Origin: Flavobacteriaceae bacterium YJPT1-3
GTDB taxonomy: Bacteria; Bacteroidota; Bacteroidia; Flavobacteriales; Flavobacteriaceae
Reading direction: 5' to 3'
DNA length: 64,000 nucleotides
NCBI GenBank assembly: GCA_029866965.1
Contig: CP123444.1
Location: forward strand, 1,653,501 to 1,717,500
Part shown: positions 46,965 to 56,721 of the stretch, one piece after another
How positions within the stretch are numbered: position 1 is the first letter of the stretch
Layout of the letters: every line of letters begins with the position of its first letter
Notes under the pieces: generated by a model
Told to the model about the DNA's origin: nothing
The model's database searches: none
What the model saw: the letters and a program-made list of their open reading frames with translations, nothing else
Position numbers and translations under genes: made by a program

Positions 46965-47154
46965 GGAATTTCTCGAATCAGATATTTCTCTTGAAAAATT
47001 TTCTCTCAATACTATTTTGATTGATACAATTGAAAATACAGATGATAATATTAGACATGTTTATATAAGTAAGAATTCCTGGTTAAAGACTAATCAATAT
47101 AGCGTTAGGCATTCGTATAAATTGAATACGAGTATAATTCTCAATTATGGATAA
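46957..47154 (+). CDS. Unknown small protein overlapping the ligase and SPASM genes
   Basis: About 65 aa from the ATG at 46957 (or 67 from 46951). It overlaps the ligase gene end by about eight bases and the SPASM gene start by eight, so it is placed for translational coupling between the two enzymes. Sequence is polar with no signal peptide or Cys (FLESDISLEKFSLNTILID, then HVYISKNSWLK). No GG leader. I do not recognise it; it could be a helper for leader recognition. A chance ORF is possible, but the tight overlaps on both sides argue for a real gene. Confidence 0.6.
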   Translation: MNKEFLESDISLEKFSLNTILIDTIENTDDNIRHVYISKNSWLKTNQYSVRHSYKLNTSIILNYG

Positions 47155-48145
47155 AACTAAATATCTAAAAATTTTTACAGATTGTCATTTGGTAGATGGA
47201 GATAATGGATATTTAATTTATGATTTAAAAAGGTGCAAACTTCATTCTATCAGTAGAAAAGCATACCATTTACTCAAGGAAATTGACGGAAAAAAACTTT
47301 CTTCTATAGTATCAAAATTTGGAAGCGGGATAAATAAAATAATTGATTATTATATCTCAGAGGAAATCTGTTTTTTAACGAACAGTCCAGATAGTTTTCC
47401 AAAGATTAGCGAAGATGTTCATTTTGACAATGAATGCTATTCAGCAATCATAGAAATAGGAAAATCTGCTAAGTATGATTACCTGAAAGTAATAAATGAA
47501 CTCAATGAATTGGGATGTCAAATGTTGATGCTTTCTATAAAATCAACTAGTGATATTACATTTGAAGAAATTCTAAAAATATTTGATACTATAAGTGATT
47601 CTTTTTTAAGAGTTATAGATGTTGTTGTTCCCATCTCTTTCGAAAAAATGTTTTCAGAAGATTTTGTTAACCAGAACATAAGAATTAGTTCGATTACTTA
47701 TTTAAGTTCTGTACAACTAAAAACTCTGCGAACAGATAGCCGTGTATTCATCAACTGGATATTAGATGAGGAATTAAATTGGACGGAAAAAGTAGTTCGC
47801 AAAAATTTTACTTTTTCCTTAAAAAGTTATATGGAATCAAAGAAGTATAATGTCGCTCTCAACAGAAAAATATGTATAGATGAATTTGGATTTATTAGAA
47901 ATTATTTGAATCATGAGGAGCATTTCGGAAATTTATCGGATGCTTCTACATCAATAAAACATATATTTAGAAGCTCAAAATTTCAGAAAAAATGGAAAAT
48001 AAGCAATGATCTAATTGATAAATGTGAATTATGTAAGTATCGTTACTGCTGTTTTTCTAATACAGATCTCAAATATTCTAATAGAAAATGGCACAAATTA
48101 AATCCTTGCCAAGATTTTGAATATTTAAGAGAAGGCAAGGACTGA
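47147..48145 (+). CDS. SPASM-domain peptide maturation protein (grasp-with-spasm partner), no radical-SAM core
   Basis: 332 aa. The N terminus (residues 1-75) is like a PqqD/RiPP-recognition-type lead (YLIYDLKRCKLHSISRKAYHLL). The C-terminal SPASM-type Cys cluster is KICIDEFG, then CELCKYRYCC, and NPCQDF at the end, able to hold an Fe-S cluster. The middle has no C-x3-C-x2-C radical-SAM loop, which is the known feature of the partner in grasp-with-spasm systems. Its chemical role is not established. Overlaps the small ORF upstream; 59 bases precede the exporter. Confidence 0.88.
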   Translation: MDKTKYLKIFTDCHLVDGDNGYLIYDLKRCKLHSISRKAYHLLKEIDGKKLSSIVSKFGSGINKIIDYYISEEICFLTNSPDSFPKISEDVHFDNECYSAIIEIGKSAKYDYLKVINELNELGCQMLMLSIKSTSDITFEEILKIFDTISDSFLRVIDVVVPISFEKMFSEDFVNQNIRISSITYLSSVQLKTLRTDSRVFINWILDEELNWTEKVVRKNFTFSLKSYMESKKYNVALNRKICIDEFGFIRNYLNHEEHFGNLSDASTSIKHIFRSSKFQKKWKISNDLIDKCELCKYRYCCFSNTDLKYSNRKWHKLNPCQDFEYLREGKD

Positions 48146-48204
48146 AAACTATTCCTTTTTCGTAATAATAAATTATTATTCATTTCAAGTTTTGGTAGAA
48201 TTAA

Positions 48205-50397
48205 ATGGCTAAGTCATTTCCTCATTACAAACAACCCGATCTTAAAGATTGCGGTTCAACTTGTATTAAAATAATTGCAAAATATTACGGGAAAACTGTC
48301 TCCATTCAATATTTGCGCAAGTTAAGTGAAACTACGAGAGTCGGAAGTAGTTTGTTAGGCTTAAGCAATGCTTCGGAAAAAATTGGCTTAAGAAGTTTAG
48401 GAGTTAAAATTAACGCTAAAGATTTATGTCAAGCTCCATTACCTTGTATTATTCACTGGAGGAATAACCATTATGTCGTACTCTACAAAATCAAGAAAAA
48501 TGACTTTTACGTTTCAGATCCTGGACATGGTTTATTGAAGTATAAGAAGCCAGAATTTTTAGAAGGTTGGATTGGTAATAATGCTTCTGATTTAACAGAG
48601 GAGGGTATAGCTTTATTAATAGAACCAACCGCAAAATTCTACAATTCAGATTTTGATAAAAACAAGCGCGAATATGGCTTTAAATTTTTATTCAAATATC
48701 TACTTAAGTACAAGGCTCTCATATCTCAATTAGTGATCGGGTTACTAGCAGCTAGTTTGCTACAGCTGATCTTCCCGTTCCTTACTCAAAGTGTTGTTGA
48801 TGTCGGCATTAAAAATCAAGATATACATTTTATATATTTAATACTATTTGCTCAATTAGCACTATTTATTGGTAGAACAGCTATACAGGTCATAAGAAGT
48901 TGGATATTACTGCACCTCAGCGCGAGGATAAATATTTCTCTGGTTTCAGATTTTTTTATAAAGCTTATGAACTTACCAATTGCATTTTTTGATACTCGCA
49001 TGACTGGAGATATTTTGCAGCGTATAAATGACCATAAACGCGTTGAACAAATTTTAACAACTTCATCATTAAATGTGCTATTTTCAACCGTCAATTTATT
49101 GGTGTTCAGCATTGTGCTAGCCTACTACAATTTGATGTTGTTAAGTATATTTTTAATAGGAAGCTTTTTATACTTTTTATGGGTCATAATTTTTCTTAAA
49201 AGACGACAGGATTTAGATTATAAGCGTTTTTCCGTAGTTAGCCAAGAACAGAGTAAAGTGATTGAGCTTATTAATGGTATGCAGGAAATTAAGTTGCACA
49301 ATGCAGAAAAACAAAAGCGTTGGTCGTGGGAGTTCTTACAGGCGCGTTTATTTAAAGTTTCAATCAAAGTTTTGGCACTGGAGCAATATCAAAGTGTAGG
49401 TTCAGAATTTATTAATGAAGTAAAGAATATTTTGATTACTATACTATCTGCAAAGTTAGTTATTGATGGAGATATCACTTTGGGTATGATGTTAGCTATT
49501 AGCTATATTGTTGGACAATTAAATTCACCAATCACACAACTTATTAATTTTATAAGAGAAGTCCAAGATGCCAAAATCTCATTAGATCGATTATCAGAGA
49601 TTCACAATAAGGAGGATGAAGGGCAACAAGATTACGAGAAAATTTCTGACATTCCTCTGGATGTAGATCTTCAACTTTCTAAAGTGTCATTTCGATATAT
49701 TGGAACAGAGTCAATGGTATTTCAAGGATTGGATTTCAACATACCTGCAAAAAAGATTACTGCAATAGTTGGAGTCAGTGGAAGCGGCAAAACGACGCTA
49801 ATGAAATTGCTATTAAAATTTTATGAACCCAATAGTGGTCAAGTGAAAATTGGCACTCATGATTTACGAAATGTATCACAAAGATCATGGAGACATCAGT
49901 GTGGGGTAGTAATGCAGGAAGGCTATATTTTCAATGATACTATCGCTAATAATATTGCGGTTGGTGAAGATTATGTGAATAAAGAGAAACTCCTTCATGC
50001 GGTTGAGGTTGCTAACATCAAAGGGTTCATAGAAAAGTTACCACTTTCATATAATACTAAAATAGGAATGGAGGGTGTTGGTATTAGTACAGGCCAAAAA
50101 CAACGCTTGCTTATTGCAAGAGCGGTATATAAAAATCCAAATTTTTTATTTTTTGATGAAGCTACAAGTGCGTTAGATGCAAATAACGAAAAAGTGATAA
50201 TGGAAAAACTGGATGTTTTTTTTGAAAATAAAACGGTGGTTATCATTGCTCACAGATTAAGTACTGTAAAAAATGCCCATCAAATAGTAGTTTTAGATAA
50301 GGGCAAAATTGTAGAAATTGGCAATCATCAGGAACTTGTTAGACAAAAAGGAAATTACCATAACTTAGTTAAAAATCAATTAGAATTGGGACAATAG
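48205..50397 (+). CDS. Peptidase-containing ABC exporter (C39-PCAT)
   Basis: 730 aa. An N-terminal C39 peptidase with Cys16 (KDCGSTC), His89 (NNHYVVLY) and Asp105 (DPGHG) is complete and should cut the precursor after Gly-Gly. It is followed by six membrane helices (residues 160-440) and an ABC ATPase: Walker A GVSGSGKTTL, signature STGQKQRL in place of LSGGQ, Walker B FLFFDEATSALD, and the His switch IIAHRLS. Functions as a dimer in the inner membrane with an HlyD-type adaptor. The stop is directly followed by that adaptor's start. Confidence 0.94.
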   Translation: MAKSFPHYKQPDLKDCGSTCIKIIAKYYGKTVSIQYLRKLSETTRVGSSLLGLSNASEKIGLRSLGVKINAKDLCQAPLPCIIHWRNNHYVVLYKIKKNDFYVSDPGHGLLKYKKPEFLEGWIGNNASDLTEEGIALLIEPTAKFYNSDFDKNKREYGFKFLFKYLLKYKALISQLVIGLLAASLLQLIFPFLTQSVVDVGIKNQDIHFIYLILFAQLALFIGRTAIQVIRSWILLHLSARINISLVSDFFIKLMNLPIAFFDTRMTGDILQRINDHKRVEQILTTSSLNVLFSTVNLLVFSIVLAYYNLMLLSIFLIGSFLYFLWVIIFLKRRQDLDYKRFSVVSQEQSKVIELINGMQEIKLHNAEKQKRWSWEFLQARLFKVSIKVLALEQYQSVGSEFINEVKNILITILSAKLVIDGDITLGMMLAISYIVGQLNSPITQLINFIREVQDAKISLDRLSEIHNKEDEGQQDYEKISDIPLDVDLQLSKVSFRYIGTESMVFQGLDFNIPAKKITAIVGVSGSGKTTLMKLLLKFYEPNSGQVKIGTHDLRNVSQRSWRHQCGVVMQEGYIFNDTIANNIAVGEDYVNKEKLLHAVEVANIKGFIEKLPLSYNTKIGMEGVGISTGQKQRLLIARAVYKNPNFLFFDEATSALDANNEKVIMEKLDVFFENKTVVIIAHRLSTVKNAHQIVVLDKGKIVEIGNHQELVRQKGNYHNLVKNQLELGQ

Positions 50398-51694
50398 ATG
50401 CCAGAAAAAATGTTAAATCATATTGAACTTCGTAGCGAAGAAGTACAAGAAATCCTGACAAAAGTGCCACATTGGATGATACGCTGGGGGAATGTTGTAT
50501 TTCTTTCGCTTATATTGGTGATATTGTTTTTATCATGGTTAATTAAATATCCTGATATCATTACTTCAGAAGCGATAATTACCACTCAAATTCCACCTCA
50601 AAAAAAATACGCTCAAAAGACAGGGGCTATTGATGCTATTTTTGTTGAAGATAATGATGGAGTAAATGTAAACCAAGTATTAGCCATAATAGAAAATACT
50701 GCCAATTATAAGGACGTTTATAAGCTCAAATCTGTGATTGATACTACAACTATAAAAAGCGGAACGTTTAGTTTTCCAATAGATAGCCTTCCTCTTCTAT
50801 TCTTAGGAGACATTGAATCGCATTTTGCATCATTTCAAAATAATTATATACGATACAAGTTAAATAGTGATTTACAGCCATTTTCAAATGAAGCCGTAGC
50901 AAATCGTTATTCTATTTCTGAACTTAATAGACGTTTGAAAAGTTTAAAAGCACAACGTAACTTAAACAAAGTCGAATTGGATTTAGCAAAAGAAGAATTT
51001 ATCCCGACAAAAAAAACTGTTTGAGAAAGGGGTTATCTCTGCACAAGATTACGAGAATGAGCAACTGCGCTATGCTCAAGCAGGACGAGATTACAAAAAC
51101 TTCGAATCTTCTATATCTCAAATTAGAGAAGCGATAAGTACAGCCCGTTTGAATTCAAAGGGCACTGAAATAAATCGAGTAAAGGAGGAAATGATTTTAC
51201 TTAATGGTGTCATTCAATCTTTTAATCAACTAAAAAAAAGCATTAAAGATTGGGAACGTTCATATGTACTTAAAACGGATATTAAAGGAAAGGTGTCTTT
51301 TTTGAATTACTGGAGCATAAATCAGACTGTAAATCAAGGCGATTTGGTTTTTACAATTATACCTAGTGAAAACTCCTCTTTTATTGCCAAGCTCAAAACG
51401 CCTGTACAAAATTCGGGCAAAGTCAAATTAGGTCAAATGGTTAATATTAAGATAGAGAACTATCCAGAGTACGAATTTGGAGTTCTCAGTGGAGAAGTTA
51501 AGAATATTTCGTTATTGCCAGACGCATATGGCTTATATTCTGTTGACGTCGAGTTGCCCAAAAAACTAATAACTTCTTATAATAAAAATATTGAATTTAA
51601 ACAAGAGATGCGGGGCGTCGCAGAAATTATAACTGAAGATTTGCGATTAATTGAGCGTTTCTTTTATCGGTTCAAGGAAATCATTAGCCGTTAG
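50398..51694 (+). pseudogene. HlyD-type secretion adaptor, frameshifted at about 51001-51016
   Basis: The first frame (50398-51024) gives 208 aa with the inner-membrane helix (VVFLSLILVILFLSWLI) and the beginning of the coiled coil, then stops. In the +1 frame the coil goes on at once with RQKKLFEKGVISAQDYENEQ and runs to 51694 through the lipoyl/barrel part (FLNYWSINQTVNQGDLVFTI, VKLGQMVNIKIENYP). Loss of one base from CCC (51003-51005) or from A8 (51009-51016) restores one frame. It may be a sequencing error, a true mutation, or slippage at the A8 run. If real, export by the adjacent ABC protein would need another adaptor. Confidence 0.85.
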
Positions 51695-51986
51695 CTTCTT
51701 CTAATAGCTCCTGAAAGTTTGGAAATAGTAGTCCTTAAATGCAATAGAAAATTAAAATATTTAGGTAAATTTTCTCAGAAAATAGTAAATCCTTGCTTCT
51801 TAATTATAGTTTTAAAAACGATAACTTATAACGTAACTTTTAATTTAGCACCTAATTATAATACTAGAACAAGGAATTGTATTAGTCTCAATCATTGGTC
51901 GGTACAAATCTAACCTCTCTTTAGGACGAGATAGGAGAGATATAATATTTTTACATTTTTAATAATTTACAAATAAACAGAGTCAT

Positions 51987-52913
51987 ATGAAAATTACCGT
52001 AGTAGGTGCAGGAGCTGTAGGAGCAAGCTGTGCCGAATACATCGCCATGAAAAATTTTGCAGCTGAAGTAGTGTTGCTGGATATTAAAGAGGGTTTTGCT
52101 GAAGGTAAGGCCATGGACTTAATGCAAACAGCTTCCCTGAACGGATTTGATACTAAAATAACAGGGACCACCGGAGACTACTCCAAAACGGCAGATAGCG
52201 ATATTGCGGTAATTACTTCAGGAATTCCGCGAAAGCCAGGAATGACCCGAGAAGAATTGATCGGGATCAATGCAGGAATCGTGAAAGATGTATCCAGTCA
52301 ATTGGTTAAACATTCTCCCAATGTCATCTTAATTGTAGTGAGCAACCCCATGGATACCATGGCGTATCTTGCACATAAGGTAACCGGGCTTCCCAAACAC
52401 CGAATCATTGGGATGGGAGGAGCCTTAGATAGTGCTCGATTCAAGTACCGTCTTGCAGAAGCCTTAGGTGCTCCTATTTCTGATGTTGATGGAATGGTGA
52501 TCGGAGGGCATAGTGATAAAGGCATGGTGCCACTGACTCGCTTAGCCACTCGAAATAGTGTGCCGGTATCTAAATTTATCGATGAAGACCGCCTGGATCA
52601 GGTAAAAGAAGATACCAAAGTGGGCGGGGCGACCCTGACCAAGCTCTTGGGAACCAGTGCCTGGTATGCTCCGGGAGCCGCAGTTAGTGGTCTGGTTCAA
52701 GCGATTGCTTGCGATCAACATAAAATGTTTCCATGCTCGGTATTGCTTGAAGGGGAATACGGTCTCAATGATATCTCTATTGGAGTTCCTGTGATCTTAG
52801 GTCGTAAGGGTATCGAGCAGATTGTAGAAATAGACCTCACTGATGCAGAAAAAGACCATATGAAAGAAAGCGCTGAGGCGGTAAGAGCAACCAATGGTTT
52901 GCTAGACGTTTAA
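51987..52913 (+). CDS. mdh: Malate dehydrogenase
   Basis: 308 aa, LDH-like MDH. NAD-binding KITVVGAGAVGASCAEYI, the specificity loop with SGIPRKPGMTREEL (Arg for malate), VVSNPMDTMAY, and the catalytic His in VIGGHSDKGMVP. TCA cycle, cytoplasmic. It marks the right shoulder of the island. The gap 51695-51986 is AT-rich and holds no gene that I can support. Confidence 0.96.
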   Translation: MKITVVGAGAVGASCAEYIAMKNFAAEVVLLDIKEGFAEGKAMDLMQTASLNGFDTKITGTTGDYSKTADSDIAVITSGIPRKPGMTREELIGINAGIVKDVSSQLVKHSPNVILIVVSNPMDTMAYLAHKVTGLPKHRIIGMGGALDSARFKYRLAEALGAPISDVDGMVIGGHSDKGMVPLTRLATRNSVPVSKFIDEDRLDQVKEDTKVGGATLTKLLGTSAWYAPGAAVSGLVQAIACDQHKMFPCSVLLEGEYGLNDISIGVPVILGRKGIEQIVEIDLTDAEKDHMKESAEAVRATNGLLDV

Positions 52914-52932
52914 ACGGTGCAGTCAAAAGATA

Positions 52933-52962
52933 AAAAAAGGTGCCATCAAGGCACCTTTTTTG
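52933..52962 (+). terminator. Terminator after mdh
   Basis: AAAAAAGGTGCC (52933-52944), ATCAA loop, GGCACCTTTTTT (52950-52961). Confidence 0.92.
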
Positions 52963-53009
52963 TTGCATAATTGCCGGGATTTGCTTGTAAAAAGGGAATC
53001 AAAAATAAA

Positions 53010-53040
53010 TTGGCTTTTGATACTTGAAACCCTATATTTG
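53010..53040 (+). promoter_or_regulatory. secDF promoter (TTG / TATATTTG)
   Basis: TTG at 53010-53012 and TATATTTG at 53033-53040, 20 bases apart. The in-frame TTG at 53024 lies inside this promoter and is not a start. Confidence 0.7.
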
Positions 53041-53089
53041 CACGTTTTCTAAAACGGGTAAACCCCCAATAACCAATAATTCAAGGAGA

Positions 53090-56000
53090 ATGCAGAATAA
53101 AGGACTCATCAGAGGATTTGCAATTGTTTTTGGCCTGGTCAGTTTGTACCAGCTTTCATTTACGTATTTCACCAACAAAACTGAGGCCGAGGCTAAAGCC
53201 TACGCAGTGGCTCAGGTTCCGGAAACTGCCGACGAGTATGTGGAGCGCAGAGGAGCTGTTGAAAGCCAGTATTTAGATTCTATAGCCAATGATCCTATCG
53301 CTTTAGGAATTTCTTATGCTGACGCGAAAGAGAAAGAACTTAATAAAGGTTTGGACTTAAAAGGAGGCATCAATGCGATTCTTCAAATTTCAGTCAAAGA
53401 CATTTTACGAGGTCTTGCCGATGGTAGCAATGATCCTGCTTTCGTGCAAGCGCTGGAAACAGCAGATGAGGCACAGAAGGACAGTCAAAACACGTATTTT
53501 GAAGATTTTTATTCAGCGTTCACGGCTCAACCCGGTAACCCACAGTTAGCTTCCCCCGATATTTTCGCTAACAGCACCTTGCAGGACAAAATCACCTTTG
53601 ATATGTCCAATGAAGAGGTACGCCCGGTATTGGAGCAAGAAATTGACGCCTCTATTCTTTCCGCCTTTGAGGTTTTGCGTAATCGTATCGATAAATTCGG
53701 GGTGACCCAACCAAACATTCAGCGTTTAGGAAATTCAGGGCGTATCCTCATCGAGCTTCCCGGAGCGAAAGACATTGACCGGGTAAAGTACCTGTTGCAG
53801 AGTACGGCTCAGTTGGAATTTTATCAAACGCACTTTGCCAGCGAGGTCATTGAGTACCTGGTCGCTGTCAATGAAGAATTAAAAGATATCGTCAATCCGG
53901 TGAGTCAGCAAGAGGCAGAGACTCAGGCCGATACCGAAGAAACTGAAGACAGTACTATTGATGATCTTTTAGCCAGTGAAGAAGACAACGATTCTTTGGA
54001 CGCGGCCTTGGCTAACAATCCGCTGTATGAAGTGTTCCAGTTCAATCCGGCCATTCAGCAATTTCCTCAGACCGCGATTATAGGGTATGCGAGTGTCAAA
54101 GACACCGCTACCATAAACGGTTATCTTCAACGTCCTGAGATCGCTCGTTTACGCCCTCAAAATTTGCGATTCACTAAATTCCGTTGGGGAACCGACGAAG
54201 AAGATTCTGGGGTCGTTCCATTCTATGCTTTAGTTTCTGATCGTGCGGGTACACCTGCTATGGAGGGCGACGTGGTTAATGACGCTCGCCAGCAGTTTTC
54301 ACAGACGCAACAGCCTGCCGTTGGCCTTGATTTTGAAGGGCAAGGCGTAGATTTATGGGCACGAATTACAAAAGCCGTGGCTCAAAAAGGAAATACTATT
54401 GCCATCGTACTTGATAATATCGTATATTCTGCAGCGACTGCACGACAAGAAATCAAATTAGGGAGTACAGAGATAACTGGTAATTTTACAGTAGCTACTG
54501 CCCAAGACCTAGCGAATGTATTGAAGGCGGGTAAACTCCCTGCTTCCGCGGATATTATTCAGAGTGATGTAGTAGGTCCTTCTTTGGGTCAGGAGGCCAT
54601 TGACAGTGGAACCTTGTCTTTTGCTATTGCGTTGGCCTTCGTTTTGATCTGGATGATCTTCTATTACGGAAAGGCAGGGGCTTTTGCCGATGTCGCTTTG
54701 GTCGTGAACATCTTGTTCATTTTTGGAATACTGGCGGGATTGGGAGCAGTACTAACGCTGCCCGGAATTGCAGGTATCGTCTTGACCATCGGTATGTCGG
54801 TGGATGCGAACGTGCTTATCTTTGAACGCATACGAGAAGAACTCTATAGCGGAAAATCGGAGAAAGATGCAATCAAAGATGGATTCAACAATGCGTTGTC
54901 ATCTATTTTAGATGCTAACATTACAACATTCTTGACTGCAGCTATCCTCTTTCTCTTCGGGACCGGACCTATTCAAGGTTTCGCAACGACCTTGATGATC
55001 GGTATCGCAACTTCCTTGTTTACGGCCATCTTTATTACCCGTCTCTTTATTGACGGTTACGGGAAGAATGGAAAATCATTGGCTTTCTCTACAGCGGTCA
55101 CCAAGAATTTATTCCGGGACATGAAGATCAAATTCCTGGAAAAAAGAAAGATCGCTTACGTGATCTCATTGATCATCATCGCTATTGGAGTCGGGTCTTT
55201 GTTTACCCAAGGCCTAGATCAAGGGGTCGATTTTGCCGGAGGACGCACCTACACCGTACGTTTTGAGCAGGCAGTAAATCCCGTGGAGGTTAAAGAGGCT
55301 TTGATTGCTGAATTTGGTAGTGCTGAAGCGAAAACCTTAGGTGGAGCAAATCAGTTAAAAATCACCACCAAATATAAGATCGACCAAACCGCAGCGGAGG
55401 TCGATAATGAAGTGGAGCAGAAGCTCTTCGATGCAACACAATCCTTCCTGCCGAACGGCTTGACTTTCGAGCGTTTTGTGACCTTATACGAAGGTAAAAC
55501 CGTTGGAATCATGTATAGTGGTAAGGTAGGACCGACCATTGCGGATGATATTAAGAAATCGGCACTCTTTGCGATTATCGGCTCTTTGATTGTGGTCTTC
55601 CTTTACATCCTCTTACGATTTAGAAGATGGCAATTTAGTTTAGGAGCGGTAGCGGCCGTTTTTCACGATGTACTTGTAGTGCTGGGTATCTTCTCCTTAC
55701 TGTATAAGTTCATGCCGTTCAATATGGAGATCGATCAAACTTTCATTGCAGCTATACTGACTGTGATTGGATATTCCTTGAACGATACGGTGGTTGTATT
55801 TGACCGTATCCGTGAATATTTTAATGAGCATCGCAACACCCGCCCTATGGGTACGATCATCAATCAGGCCTTAAACAGTACGTTGAGCCGTACCTTGAAT
55901 ACCTCGTTGACCACCTTGATCGTTTTGATTGCTATCTTCATATTCGCAGAACCGCTTCGTGGATTCATGTTTGCCTTGATCGTAGGGGTTATTGTAGGTA

Positions 56001-56113
56001 CGTATTCTTCCTTGTTTATCGCAACTCCTGTCATGTTTGATACGGTACAGAAAAAGGCATTGAAGCCAGAGAAGAAAAAAACAAAAGAAGAGGAGGAGCC
56101 CGTTAAGGCTTAG
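53090..56113 (+). CDS. secDF: SecDF fusion, protein-export motor
   Basis: 1007 aa; SecD and SecF in one chain, usual in Bacteroidota. It uses the proton gradient to pull exported proteins through SecYEG. First helix FAIVFGLVSLYQLSF; the P1 domain has KGLDLKGGINAILQI (D1 motif) and an acidic insert (about residues 285-315) rich in Glu/Asp. SecD membrane part with GIAGIVLTIGMSVDANVLIFERI (D4). The SecF part starts about residue 685 (FLEKRKIAYVI) with DFAGGRTYTV and IGYSLNDTVVVFDRIRE. The start at 53090 is preceded by AAGGAG, one of the few SD sites here. Lys/Glu-rich tail. Confidence 0.96.
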   Translation: MQNKGLIRGFAIVFGLVSLYQLSFTYFTNKTEAEAKAYAVAQVPETADEYVERRGAVESQYLDSIANDPIALGISYADAKEKELNKGLDLKGGINAILQISVKDILRGLADGSNDPAFVQALETADEAQKDSQNTYFEDFYSAFTAQPGNPQLASPDIFANSTLQDKITFDMSNEEVRPVLEQEIDASILSAFEVLRNRIDKFGVTQPNIQRLGNSGRILIELPGAKDIDRVKYLLQSTAQLEFYQTHFASEVIEYLVAVNEELKDIVNPVSQQEAETQADTEETEDSTIDDLLASEEDNDSLDAALANNPLYEVFQFNPAIQQFPQTAIIGYASVKDTATINGYLQRPEIARLRPQNLRFTKFRWGTDEEDSGVVPFYALVSDRAGTPAMEGDVVNDARQQFSQTQQPAVGLDFEGQGVDLWARITKAVAQKGNTIAIVLDNIVYSAATARQEIKLGSTEITGNFTVATAQDLANVLKAGKLPASADIIQSDVVGPSLGQEAIDSGTLSFAIALAFVLIWMIFYYGKAGAFADVALVVNILFIFGILAGLGAVLTLPGIAGIVLTIGMSVDANVLIFERIREELYSGKSEKDAIKDGFNNALSSILDANITTFLTAAILFLFGTGPIQGFATTLMIGIATSLFTAIFITRLFIDGYGKNGKSLAFSTAVTKNLFRDMKIKFLEKRKIAYVISLIIIAIGVGSLFTQGLDQGVDFAGGRTYTVRFEQAVNPVEVKEALIAEFGSAEAKTLGGANQLKITTKYKIDQTAAEVDNEVEQKLFDATQSFLPNGLTFERFVTLYEGKTVGIMYSGKVGPTIADDIKKSALFAIIGSLIVVFLYILLRFRRWQFSLGAVAAVFHDVLVVLGIFSLLYKFMPFNMEIDQTFIAAILTVIGYSLNDTVVVFDRIREYFNEHRNTRPMGTIINQALNSTLSRTLNTSLTTLIVLIAIFIFAEPLRGFMFALIVGVIVGTYSSLFIATPVMFDTVQKKALKPEKKKTKEEEEPVKA

Positions 56114-56131
56114 TTCTATTCTTACTGAATA

Positions 56132-56170
56132 AAAGAACCACCAATGAAAATTGGTGGTTCTTTGTTTTCG
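56132..56170 (+). terminator. Terminator after secDF
   Basis: AAAGAACCACCAA (56132-56144) / TTGGTGGTTCTTT (56151-56163), 13-bp perfect stem with TGAAAA loop. Confidence 0.92.
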
Positions 56171-56236
56171 TAGGCTTTCGAATGAATGCTTTGCGCTCCA
56201 TTTGCGTTACTTTTATACGCTAAACGTTGACTAACC

Positions 56237-56707
56237 ATGGGTCGATTGCGCATAGAAGAATTCCGTCCTGCATATGCCAAAGCTTTTAAAAAGCTTAATG
56301 TGCAATGGATCCGGAAGTATTTTAAAATGGAAACCAGTGATTATCAATCGCTCGATCATCCTCAGGAATATATCATTGACAAAGGAGGAGCTATACTTGT
56401 AGGGCTGGAGGAGGAGCAGATACTAGGCGTTTGTGCGTTGATCCCTATGGCTGGTGATGATACTACTATGGAGTTAGCAAAGATGGCTGTCGCGAAAGAA
56501 GCTCGCGGTCGCGGTATAGGTCGATTCCTGGGACAGGCCATCATCGAAAAGGCGATTGAATTTGGCGCTGATAAACTCTATTTAGAAAGCAATACTGTCC
56601 TGACTCCGGCCATCCATCTTTATAGAAAATTGGGATTTAAAGAGGTGAGGGGAAGAGCGACCCCTTACGAACGCTGTAATATTCAAATGGAATTAAAGCT
56701 GAGCTGA
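56237..56707 (+). CDS. GNAT-family N-acetyltransferase
   Basis: 156 aa. The acetyl-CoA loop is EARGRGIGRFLGQ, preceded by MELAKMAVAKE, and followed by YLESNTVLTPAIHLYRKLGFKEV, all standard GNAT motifs A and B. Substrate unknown. Convergent with the DUF192 gene; only 14 bases between stops. Confidence 0.9.
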   Translation: MGRLRIEEFRPAYAKAFKKLNVQWIRKYFKMETSDYQSLDHPQEYIIDKGGAILVGLEEEQILGVCALIPMAGDDTTMELAKMAVAKEARGRGIGRFLGQAIIEKAIEFGADKLYLESNTVLTPAIHLYRKLGFKEVRGRATPYERCNIQMELKLS

Positions 56708-56721
56708 GAAAGAGGTAAGTC

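Noticed and set aside
42339-51986. Direct repeats (att sites) bounding the island
   Set aside because: I compared both edges by eye and found no shared sequence of useful length, and no tRNA or integrase gene is present.
53024-53089. TTG start for secDF
   Set aside because: It lies inside the promoter; the ATG at 53090 has AAGGAG in front and the first membrane helix behind.
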